Shown here: positions 17,008 through 23,145 of the stretch, piece after piece | How positions within the stretch are numbered: position 1 is the stretch's first letter | Layout: each line of letters begins with the position of its first letter | Notes under the pieces: generated by a model | What the model saw: the letters and a program-made list of their open reading frames with translations, nothing else | What the model was told of the DNA's origin: nothing | Database searches by the model: none | NCBI GenBank assembly: GCA_964627255.1 | Contig: CAZVIN010000060.1 | Span: forward strand, 1 to 35,632 | DNA: 35,632 nucleotides | Reading direction: 5' to 3' | From: CALLJL01 sp964627255 | GTDB lineage: Bacteria > Acidobacteriota > Aminicenantia > Aminicenantales > CALLJL01 | Position numbers and translations under genes: made by a program

Positions 17008-17907
17008 TCAGGAAGAGCCAATGGGTTCGACATCATATTTAGCAATTAATCGGAGAGGATGGTAAGAGAGCTTAGCTTTTCTAAGCCCAGGAATACCCAG
17101 GTCTTGCTCGAGATTAATTAGGGGAAAGGGTTGAAGAAGAGAGAGGCAGGCTTCCCAGAGGAGAGTTTGAGCTGCCCCGGGAGAAGAGAGGTCAGCATAT
17201 TGGAAATGAACCACGGCCGTATCACGGTTAAGCCGGGAGGCAACAATAAAGCCCTTTATTTCCCCCTTATAGAGCAACATGCCACCCAGAAGACCCAAGT
17301 CATCCCAGAATTCAAAGGCCCTTTTTAAAGCCAAGCTCTGGTCTTCGACACTCAAGCAGGTGAGACCATTAGTTCGGTCTTTCTCTTTAGCCCAAGTCAG
17401 GAAAAAACCTAAGATATCCTGTTGCAGTCTTTCCTCAATCTGGCTAATTATTCTGAACTCAAAATTCGGACAGGCCTGGCGAAACCGCCGAAGCAGGTTT
17501 CTTTTGCCGTCAAACTTCCTACCCCGAAGGCTAACCATTTCTTCCCTCAAATAAAGGTAGTCAAATTGGTCGCGATTCTCTTTGACGATAAATTTCTCGA
17601 GAGGAATTAAAGGCAGAATGGTCCCTGGCAAACGGGAAAGACGCCCCACTTGTCGCAGACAAGTCTCCAGAACAGAAGGAGAAGGCAGCGAACCCAAAGG
17701 TTCAAGAGCGTAGGGAGGCTCGTTAGGGGGGCTCAGCTTCAGGAAAATATAGTTCTCCCATCTGGCCATCTGCGGTCGGTCAAACTCTTGCCAAAGGAAA
17801 AGGTTAGCCAGACTGAGCTCGCTCACTTCGGGATTTTTAACGGCCAGGGCTTGACGCAACTCGGCCAGGTTTTCCAACCTCACAGGTTTCCATTCCAGGC
17901 CAATCAT
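17008..17907 (-). CDS. DUF2156 family protein (GNAT-like fold)
   Basis: A 299-aa protein of the DUF2156 family, related to the C-terminal domain of phosphatidylglycerol lysyltransferase (MprF) and built of two GNAT-like halves. Recognisable blocks are the N-terminal ELSLANLFLW (residues 39-48), LRGRKFDGKRNLLRRF in the middle, and the C-terminal block with NLEQDLGIPGLRKAKLSYHP. No transmembrane segments are visible, so it is a stand-alone soluble enzyme, not a full MprF. Aminoacyl transfer to a lipid or another acceptor is a family-based guess only. The SD AAGG precedes ATG 17907. It lies 92 nt downstream of the GNAT gene on the same strand; a short inverted repeat (CCCTCA/TGAGGG, 17932-17953) sits between them. 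Confidence 0.8.
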   Translation of the reverse strand: MIGLEWKPVRLENLAELRQALAVKNPEVSELSLANLFLWQEFDRPQMARWENYIFLKLSPPNEPPYALEPLGSLPSPSVLETCLRQVGRLSRLPGTILPLIPLEKFIVKENRDQFDYLYLREEMVSLRGRKFDGKRNLLRRFRQACPNFEFRIISQIEERLQQDILGFFLTWAKEKDRTNGLTCLSVEDQSLALKRAFEFWDDLGLLGGMLLYKGEIKGFIVASRLNRDTAVVHFQYADLSSPGAAQTLLWEACLSLLQPFPLINLEQDLGIPGLRKAKLSYHPLRLIAKYDVEPIGSS

Positions 17908-17999
17908 AATGGACCTTGAATGACCGCTATTCCCTCAGGCAGAAAAGTGAGGGCGAGCTTGGGAAAAAACGCCTATCTCTCAATCCAATTAGTGGCCTT

Positions 18000-18410
18000 T
18001 CAGACATGGCGTTTGACCAAACAGAAGCAAGATTCAGGCTGACAGCTATGGCAATAAAACAAGTCCCGCGAGGGAAGAAAGGGAAGGATTCCGGAAATTT
18101 CGAAGCCAAAAGGATAATAGAAATCAGGAATAATTGTATATAAATAGACATCCTTTTCCCTTCCCACCAGAACGGCCTGCAGCAATTGCTTGGCCAGACC
18201 CTCGCCTCTTCTCTCTGGAATCACCCCTACGGAGCTCAAAAAATAGGCCTCACCGACGTCGGTTAGCTTGGCCAAACCGATGATTTTTCCCTCTTCCTCA
18301 ATCACCCAGGTTTCGGTGGGCAAGAGCTTCGCAACTTCCAGCTCCAGTCTCTTTTCTAATTCTTTAATCTGAGGCTCGTCTCCTCGTTGGGCCAACCTTA
18401 CTTGAATCAT
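18000..18410 (-). CDS. GNAT-family N-acetyltransferase with Cys-rich C-terminus
   Basis: A 136-aa single-domain acetyltransferase. The acetyl-CoA pyrophosphate loop is seen as PERRGEGLAKQLL (residues 65-77), preceded by the strand YFLSSVGV and followed by the PDFYYPFGFE motif common in ArgA-like and related small GNATs. The C-terminus is unusual: four cysteines in about a dozen residues (C120, C123, C128, C130, pattern CxxCxxxxCxC) suggest a metal site or redox control. The acceptor is unknown; an N-acetylglutamate synthase-like role is possible, but no arginine genes are nearby. ATG 18410 lies in a very AT-rich leader with two near-identical TTATGCTAA units. Confidence 0.82.
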   Translation of the reverse strand: MIQVRLAQRGDEPQIKELEKRLELEVAKLLPTETWVIEEEGKIIGLAKLTDVGEAYFLSSVGVIPERRGEGLAKQLLQAVLVGREKDVYLYTIIPDFYYPFGFEISGILPFLPSRDLFYCHSCQPESCFCLVKRHV

Positions 18411-18512
18411 GAATTTTTATTTTAGCATAAATATATTAGCATAAGTTCAGTTGACTTTTTAACGAGACTCATTTTATTAAACTTCCGGCCAAGAAAAATT
18501 GGGCTTGGCGCC

Positions 18513-18551
18513 GACAGGGCTTTTTTCAGGAAAAAACATTCAAGGCCTGTC
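18513..18551. other. Long imperfect hairpin in intergenic DNA
   Basis: GACAGG and CCTGTC flank an inner TTTTTT/AAAAAA pairing around a short CAGG loop, giving a ~39-nt imperfect stem-loop. It lies between the GNAT gene and the repeat cluster and is not followed by a U-run on either strand in the terminator arrangement, so its role is unknown. Confidence 0.35.
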
Positions 18552-18587
18552 TCTATTTTAGGCGTGGTGGGCGATACCGCGTCCTAA

Positions 18588-18662
18588 AGGGACTCGCTTC
18601 TGTCTAACTTTTCCCTCTTCACTCCTTTACGCCCTTCGCGGCGTCCGCAACCCCCTGGTCTT
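18588..18662 (+). repeat. Possible degraded copy of the ~310-bp repeat
   Basis: A stretch containing GCCCTTCGCGGCG and CCCCCTGGTC has the same order of blocks as the central-left part of the element at 18858-19167 (CGCCCTTCTCGGCG, then CTCCCTGGTC). It is in the same orientation and just upstream. The match is short and diverged, so homology is only suggested. The rest of 18411-18857 has no gene or other element that I can support. Confidence 0.3.
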
Positions 18663-18857
18663 AAATTATTGTTCATTTTTCGGGCTGGCGCTGTTGGCTA
18701 AAAATCCAGACCGGTTCTCTAATCTTCATAAGAGAGAATGTTAGAAGGAGTCCAGGCGAATAACTTTATCTTCGGTATCAAGTCATTAATCTTTGAGCCC
18801 GAAATTTTCCTGTACCCGCCGCTTCTGAGTGCTCAAAGAGTTCATTGGTCCTAAAAA

Positions 18858-19167
18858 TTGATTCTCTTCCATCTCGCATGTGTTAAGCTCGGAGACGTTC
18901 GGAATGGCCTCGCTCCCCCTCAGGTTTTTAACGCCGTTTCGTCTCCGCCCTTCTCGGCGCCTGCGGAACTCGCCTCCCTGGTCATAGACATAGGCGCAAG
19001 TCCCTTGCCCACCCTTTGGCCTCTCCGTTGGTCCTGTTCAGACTCAGACATCCTCGGCGCCCAGAGGTTCCCTCGCAGGTCGATTCGGGAAGGCTAAACC
19101 TTCCATGGTCACTTCTGCCCTCACGAACTTAACCCTCAAACCAGCCCATATAAAATGGAAGAGAACC
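18858..19167 (+). repeat. ~310-bp dispersed element with terminal inverted repeats, copy 1
   Basis: It is nearly identical to 34898-35206 along its whole length. The left end GATTCTCTTCCAT and the reverse complement of the right end GGTTCTCTTCCAT form imperfect terminal inverted repeats that can be followed for about 25 bp (to a CATGTG/ATATGGG-like block). Inside are GC-rich conserved blocks. A minus-strand reading frame present in the other good copy is broken here by one extra base (GCGCCCAGAGG versus GCGCCAGAGG near 19060). No transposase is present, so a MITE-like non-autonomous element is the best description. Plus-strand open frames across it are coincidental. Confidence 0.8.
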
Positions 19168-19287
19168 TAAGAATAAAATAACCGTCCTTTCGCAATCATT
19201 AACTATTCTCAGCTCTATTTGGGCGTCGCTTAATTTTGAGAAGGGGCCCGGCAAACATCGTCTCTATTAATAGATTTAGAGAGTTAC

Positions 19288-19300
19288 CAAACGCGGTTTG
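19288..19300. promoter_or_regulatory. Palindrome just upstream of the HicB-like gene
   Basis: CAAAC GCG GTTTG is a perfect 5-3-5 inverted repeat ending 4 nt before ATG 19305. It could be an operator or simply a small RNA hairpin covering the start region. The HicB-like protein here is too short to contain the usual DNA-binding domain, so self-regulation is not supported. Confidence 0.3.
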
Positions 19301-19304
19301 CCCT

Positions 19305-19496
19305 ATGAAGTATAGAGTGCATCTCCTAAGAACCGACGGAGGCTATGCCGTGTGGGTCCCTGGCCTTCCCGGCTGCTATGCCCAGGGAAGGACTAAGGAA
19401 GAGGCCTTAGAAAACGTCAGGTCAGCCATAATTTCCTACCTTGACGCCATTGAGGAAGACCAGAGCGACTTGGAATCCTGCCTGATTGAAATTTAA
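19305..19496 (+). CDS. Orphan HicB-like antitoxin-family protein
   Basis: A 63-aa protein with the HicB N-terminal (RNase H-like) core: MKYRVHLLRTDGGYAVWVPGLPGCYAQG, then the helix TKEEALENVRSAIISYL and an acidic tail. HicB proteins neutralise the HicA mRNA-interferase toxin. No HicA (about 60 aa, dsRNA-binding fold) is found on either side, and the C-terminal DNA-binding domain of full antitoxins is absent. It may therefore be a solitary HicB-fold protein. I start at ATG 19305 because the family N-terminus begins there; an upstream ATG at 19236 would add 23 unrelated residues. No good SD is visible. It lies just downstream of the dispersed repeat. Confidence 0.75.
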   Translation: MKYRVHLLRTDGGYAVWVPGLPGCYAQGRTKEEALENVRSAIISYLDAIEEDQSDLESCLIEI

Positions 19497-19556
19497 GAAG
19501 ACCTATTCTATTTCCTCCTGACGAAGCCAATTTTAAATTTTCTAAGGTATTTTGTC

Positions 19557-19584
19557 TTGGCAAAATCAAAATTTTTGTTAAAAT
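19557..19584 (+). promoter_or_regulatory. Candidate promoter for the AhpD/CMD-family gene
   Basis: TTGGCA (19557-19562) and TAAAAT (19579-19584) with a 16-nt AT-rich spacer, each 5/6 to the sigma70 consensus. Transcription would begin near 19591, leaving room for the strong SD GGGAGAGG about 5 nt ahead of ATG 19615. Confidence 0.5.
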
Positions 19585-19614
19585 GCGGGAAATCTAAGAC
19601 AAGGGAGAGGAAAA

Positions 19615-19977
19615 ATGACCAACCGGTTACAAGAATTTCAAGCTTACCGCGAAAGAATGAACCGCAAGATTCTCGGAAGCGGTCATCTTGGGCTCAAAAG
19701 GTTTTTTAACCTGGATTCTGCCGCCTACCGAGAGGGCGCTCTTCCGGCTAAGGTCAAAGAGCTTTTAGGTCTGGTGGCCTCGGCGGTTCTCCGCTGCAAC
19801 GACTGCATCGATTATCATCTTCTCCAATGTACGGCGGCAGGCTGGGAAGACGAGGCTATTTTTGACGCCCTTAATGTTGCTCTGGTCGTCGGGGGGAGTA
19901 TCGTAATCCCCCATCTCCGCCATGCCTTCGAAACCTTAGAACTAATCCGGCAAAACCAAGCCCTGGAACAAGCTTAA
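19615..19977 (+). CDS. Carboxymuconolactone decarboxylase / AhpD-family protein
   Basis: A 120-aa all-helical protein of the CMD/AhpD superfamily. The redox motif CNDC (C61, C64) followed by His68 (CNDCIDYHLLQC) is the AhpD-type active site used in thiol-based peroxide defence. Downstream, EAIFDALNVALVVGGSIVIPHLRHA matches the second conserved helix pair. Members with the CxxC-H site act as alkylhydroperoxidase-like reductases; the lactone decarboxylases lack it, so a redox role is more likely. A strong SD (GGGAGAGG) and its own promoter-like sequence precede the ATG. It appears monocistronic, next to the orphan HicB gene and convergent with a small secreted protein gene. Confidence 0.85.
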   Translation: MTNRLQEFQAYRERMNRKILGSGHLGLKRFFNLDSAAYREGALPAKVKELLGLVASAVLRCNDCIDYHLLQCTAAGWEDEAIFDALNVALVVGGSIVIPHLRHAFETLELIRQNQALEQA

Positions 19978-20002
19978 CCTCAATATCTCAAATCAAGAAA
20001 GC

Positions 20003-20248
20003 CTAATAGATAATGAACGGAAAGCGAGGGAAAATTTGCCTCCAAAGGCAAAGAACTAAAAAGGCATCGCATTCTTGGAGCGCCTGAATTTTTTTAATAA
20101 AACCGGCATCCGAGCTCATCACATCTTCTCGGCATCGGTCATAAATATTCCAGCAAAATGATTCTCCTTCTTCGGCTTTGACGGGCAAGAAACCGGCCAT
20201 TAGGCCGGCCACCGTTAGAATTAAGACAAAGGGAATAAAGCGTTTCAT
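20003..20248 (-). CDS. Small secreted protein with twin CX6C motifs
   Basis: An 81-aa protein I do not recognise. GGAGGTG 4 nt before ATG 20248 is among the best SD sites in the window. Residues 1-25 form a textbook signal peptide ending in PVKAEE. The mature ~56-residue part contains just four cysteines arranged as C32-x6-C39 and C60-x6-C67 in helix-like segments. This suggests a disulfide-stapled helical hairpin in the periplasm. It converges on the AhpD-like gene (25 nt apart), and the VKOR-DsbA fusion gene, a likely source of disulfides, starts about 730 bp away in the opposite direction. No lipobox is present. Confidence 0.65.
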   Translation of the reverse strand: MKRFIPFVLILTVAGLMAGFLPVKAEEGESFCWNIYDRCREDVMSSDAGFIKKIQALQECDAFLVLCLWRQIFPRFPFIIY

Positions 20249-20567
20249 TTTTCACCTCCCTTTTGCTTACTTGCAATTTTTATGCCGAGTAAAGGGCCTC
20301 TGTTTAACGGTTTTTCAGGGGTTCCAAACCAGTTTCGGAGAGGATAAAGAGCCTCCCTTGTTACTGAGGTCACACTTTGTGCCCTCCAGGTTTCATTTCT
20401 CCTATCTGCTCATCCGATTCAACAAACCGAGCTCAAACCTCACCGCTAATAATGTGGCTAAACTGAGTTTTTAAACCTTGGAAAGGCTAAAAGGCTGGGT
20501 TGCGCCGGGGTTCTCGTTTCTTGGGCTTTCTGCAATGGCAAGTTAAGAAATCGGACGGTTAGCCAAT

Positions 20568-20655
20568 TGGGAGAGGAGAGGAGTGTTGTGTAGTGGAGAG
20601 GAGAGAAGGGAAAAGAAATAAAATGAAAAGAAAGGGGAAAAGGATAGATGCCGTG
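20568..20655 (+). repeat. Polypurine tract (GGAGAGGAG-rich)
   Basis: The plus strand is almost entirely A and G, with repeated GGAGAGGAG and GGGAAAAG-type units, interrupted mainly by one TGTTGTGTAGT stretch. It resembles the much longer tract at 27371-27690 in composition and in the GGAGAGGAG core word. Confidence 0.6.
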
Positions 20656-20666
20656 CAAAATTTTTC

Positions 20667-20757
20667 GTAATTTGACCTAGGAGGAATGATCCATTGTAAA
20701 AGCTGGTGTACAAAAATGATTGCAATTTGGCCTAGAGAAATGAGTCATCGTAAACTC
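20667..20757 (+). repeat. Two diverged tandem units, ~55-bp period
   Basis: GTAATTTGACCTAG (from 20667) recurs as GCAATTTGGCCTAG (from 20722). In both cases it is followed by an AATGA.CCAT.GTAAA-like segment. The units are about 37 bp long with visible mismatches. Function unknown. Confidence 0.5.
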
Positions 20758-20981
20758 CGCTTTTAAGGGATAAGACTCTAAAAAAAAGAAAAAGAGGAAA
20801 ACCAAACTTTCTTGAAATTCGCTTAGTTTGAGTCATTAAGCGCCATTTTAACGTCAATACCATTATAAAGGGATATAGAGATGGCTAATTTAAGATACTT
20901 GGCAACACGAGGAGAAATGCCTATAATTCCCCTATGTTTTCTATTTTCAGGAGACGGATGATTTAAAAAGGGAGCGTGGAG

Positions 20982-22217
20982 ATGAATCAGAAAAAAAATC
21001 GGGTCTACCGCTTCGCAATTTTCCTGGCCGGAGCCGGGATGGTTGTTTTCTCTCTTCTCACTATTCGCCATTTTTTCCTGGCCAATTTTCCTGAGACTAT
21101 TTTCCGCGGCTCCTTTTGTGACATCTCTGCTTTTCTCAATTGCGACAGCTCGGCCTATTCCCCCCTCGCCCATTTTAAAGGCGTGCCTCTGGGCTATTTT
21201 GGCCTGGTTTTGGGATTAATCTTTTGTTTGGGGGCCGCTTTCCCTGCTTCTCGGTGGGAAAGGACCATTTCTTTCCTTAGCTTCTGGAATGCTCTGGGAG
21301 TAATGGGCCTTTTGATTTACTCCGTGTTCTTTCTCCAAAGCCTCTGTCTTCTTTGTACTGGATATTATATCTTCTCGCTCCTCGGCTTCTTTCTCTTTTT
21401 AAGTTATAGCCGGGCATTGAGGTCTGAACTTCGGAGCTTTTTTAAGCCCTCGGTGGCCGTTCTTTTAGCCCTGGCCATCCTCACTTTTTCCGGAGCCTTT
21501 GGTTTCCATCTCTTTTATGGAGCCAAGCAGGAAGCCCAGGTGGGCAAAGCAATGAAGGTGGTCAAGCAATTCTACGAGCTTCCCTTTACTAAATATCCCA
21601 GCTTCCTTTCCCCTGCCTGGGTCGTTCGTTCCACCGAACGCTTCGAGGATGCTCCCGTCCAAATAATAATCTACGGCGATTTTCTCTGTCCTGATTGTCA
21701 ATTTCTGGCGCACCAGTTGGAAAAAATGCGCTCGGATTTTGCGGGTAAGCTCAATGTAATTTTTCAATTTTTCCCCTTGGAAAACCGATGCAACCAAGTG
21801 GTCGATAAGAACCTCCATCCTGGCTCCTGCGACCTCTCTTATATTGCCGCTTATGTAGCCATCCATGACCCGAAAAAATTTAAGGAACTTCATGACGAAA
21901 TCTTCGCTAACCTGAGAGCGGCGCGAAGCCCCGAATGGCGCCTGGATTTAGCCCGCAAATACGAGGCGGAAGCGGCCCTCAACGACCCTGAAATCCAGGC
22001 TTTAGTCCAGCAGGTCATTGAAACCGGTAAAGAGTACGAGAGAACCTCGGAGCGTTATCCCTACGGAATTCGCTCTACGCCTACCATGATAATAAACAAC
22101 CGGTTGATTATCGGTACTCTACCCGACTACCAGTTGCGGGCGATTTTTCAGGCCTTAATCGAGGAAAGAGAAACTGGTAGCCGCCGTTTTCTGGAAAACT
22201 GGGTCCCGCTGAGATAA
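20982..22217 (+). CDS. VKOR-DsbA fusion: disulfide-bond forming membrane protein
   Basis: The 411-aa protein joins a vitamin K epoxide reductase-type membrane domain (residues ~10-175) to a DsbA/thioredoxin-like periplasmic domain (~225-405). The VKOR half has the loop cysteines C46 and C54 (FCDISAFLNCDSSAYS), GVPLGYFGL, and the active CLLC (C122, C125) at a helix end, in about five membrane helices. The second half has CPDC (C236, C239) after YGDFL, extra cysteines C270 and C283, and the cis-Pro loop GIRSTPTM. Together it would oxidise periplasmic substrates and pass electrons to quinone, replacing DsbA plus DsbB. I start at ATG 20982, which is 7 nt after GGGAG; a GTG at 20976 would sit too close to that site. 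Confidence 0.92.
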   Translation: MNQKKNRVYRFAIFLAGAGMVVFSLLTIRHFFLANFPETIFRGSFCDISAFLNCDSSAYSPLAHFKGVPLGYFGLVLGLIFCLGAAFPASRWERTISFLSFWNALGVMGLLIYSVFFLQSLCLLCTGYYIFSLLGFFLFLSYSRALRSELRSFFKPSVAVLLALAILTFSGAFGFHLFYGAKQEAQVGKAMKVVKQFYELPFTKYPSFLSPAWVVRSTERFEDAPVQIIIYGDFLCPDCQFLAHQLEKMRSDFAGKLNVIFQFFPLENRCNQVVDKNLHPGSCDLSYIAAYVAIHDPKKFKELHDEIFANLRAARSPEWRLDLARKYEAEAALNDPEIQALVQQVIETGKEYERTSERYPYGIRSTPTMIINNRLIIGTLPDYQLRAIFQALIEERETGSRRFLENWVPLR

Positions 22218-22359
22218 GCAAAAAGCATTTTGGCTCCTTGGGGAGGCAATTTTAGGCTGAAGTCAGCTCTCGCCCTCCGCTAAAGCGAGGATATGAATCA
22301 ATCTATGAAGAACAAAATTAATAGTTTCTTTTATAAATATTGATTTCGCCTTGGGCTTG

Positions 22360-22387
22360 AGGAAGGGCCCGAAACCCCTCCTTTTTT
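22360..22387 (+). terminator. Rho-independent terminator after the VKOR-DsbA gene
   Basis: An 8-bp stem AGGAAGGG/CCCCTCCT with one A-C mismatch and a 7-nt CCCGAAA loop is followed directly by TTTTT. It lies about 140 nt beyond the VKOR-DsbA stop and upstream of the next gene's promoter. Confidence 0.65.
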
Positions 22388-22444
22388 CCTTTAGCCCCGC
22401 TGATGGGGCTGATAATCAGGGTCTGACGCCACCTAATTCTTTAC

Positions 22445-22472
22445 TTGACAAGCAAAATAGGTTTTTTATTCT
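22445..22472 (+). promoter_or_regulatory. Candidate promoter for the gene at 22489
   Basis: TTGACA (22445-22450), a perfect -35 box, is followed after 16 nt by TATTCT (22467-22472, 4/6). The predicted start point near 22479 leaves a leader of only about 10 nt, in line with the missing SD ahead of ATG 22489. Confidence 0.4.
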
Positions 22473-22488
22473 TAATAAATGAGCGTCC

Positions 22489-23028
22489 ATGGCAAAACCG
22501 AAAAATTCCGAAGGTATTGAGAACTGCCTTCTCCCGACCATTTCTATTTTTCTTTGCCTGACGTTATTCCTCGGGATTGCTATCGGTCAAACCTCAAGTC
22601 GTTTAAAAACTATCCTTGGCCAACCCTTTAACATTTTGGCTGAGGAAACTATTTCCTACCCCGGCTATTCCTTTCGCCAGGTATGGGAATCCTGTTTCAT
22701 CTGCCTTCTTAAGTTAGATTTCAAGTTAAGAGCCACGGCCTTTGTTAACGATGAGCATGTGATTTTAGCCAGCAAAAAAATCCCTGATTTTCGTTTTATG
22801 GGCCAAGAAAGGCAGGGTGTTTCTCTGCCCAGTTCGGATTGGCTTTCAGAGGGGCTGTTTTATTTTCAGTTACAGATTAGCGAAGAAAACAGGGTAATTA
22901 GCGTCTGTCTTCAGCTGGGAACAGACAAAAGCCTCGTCTCAAAGATAGAAGGGGAACGCCGGGCAGAAAGAATTCTGAGTCGGTTTCTTGCTGGACTGAA
23001 GGAAAGTCTGAAAACAACAGCTATTTGA
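22489..23028 (+). CDS. Hypothetical secreted or membrane-anchored protein
   Basis: I do not recognise this 179-aa protein. Residues ~13-33 form a hydrophobic signal peptide or anchor after a short charged N-terminus. The rest is a compact alpha/beta-looking domain, with strand-like segments (LRATAFVNDEHVILA, LFYFQLQI, RVISVCLQLG) and a basic C-terminal helix (residues ~155-175). Cysteines occur at about 65, 68 and 144; no catalytic motif is evident. It has its own promoter-like sequence and lies between a terminator and pckG, so it is probably a single-gene unit. The pckG promoter candidate begins inside its stop region. Open length and the promoter support a real gene; ATG 22489 lacks an SD. 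Confidence 0.6.
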   Translation: MAKPKNSEGIENCLLPTISIFLCLTLFLGIAIGQTSSRLKTILGQPFNILAEETISYPGYSFRQVWESCFICLLKLDFKLRATAFVNDEHVILASKKIPDFRFMGQERQGVSLPSSDWLSEGLFYFQLQISEENRVISVCLQLGTDKSLVSKIEGERRAERILSRFLAGLKESLKTTAI

Positions 23029-23054
23029 CTTGATTTAAGACAAGAGACTATACT
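23025..23054 (+). promoter_or_regulatory. Candidate promoter for pckG
   Basis: TTGACT (23025-23030) and TATACT (23049-23054), each 5/6 to the consensus, with an 18-nt spacer. The -35 box overlaps the stop codon of the preceding gene. The leader would be about 85 nt; I see no recognisable riboswitch in it. Confidence 0.5.
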
Positions 23055-23145
23055 GATTTTTCCCTATTCAGGCGGAGAAACAATTCTCTGCCTTTTAGAG
23101 AAAAGTTGGTTTTATTAAGATAAGCTTTATTCAGGGCAAGTATTT

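Larger units (their letters stand above)
20249..20981. other. 733-bp intergenic region with purine-rich and repeat segments
   Basis: No gene is supported here. It lies between two divergent genes (the small secreted protein on minus, VKOR-DsbA on plus) and so should hold both promoters, but I could not pick a convincing -35/-10 pair for either. It contains a GGAGAGGAG-rich purine run (about 20568-20655) and a diverged 55-bp-period duplication (about 20667-20757). Minus-strand open frames across the purine run are low-complexity artefacts. Confidence 0.5.
22218..22488. other. Intergenic region with terminator and promoter
   Basis: Beyond the terminator (22360-22387) and promoter (22445-22472) listed separately, it holds a perfect hairpin, AGCCCC-GCTGAT-GGGGCT (22393-22410), without a U-run. 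Its position between the terminator and the promoter suggests a boundary structure, but no role is shown. Confidence 0.4.

Noticed and set aside
18858..19097. Plus-strand 79-codon frame inside repeat copy 1
   Set aside because: Lies wholly in the dispersed element and is not maintained in the second copy; no SD.
20458..20725. Two overlapping minus-strand frames of ~60 codons
   Set aside because: Same low-complexity effect of the shorter polypurine tract; no start signals.
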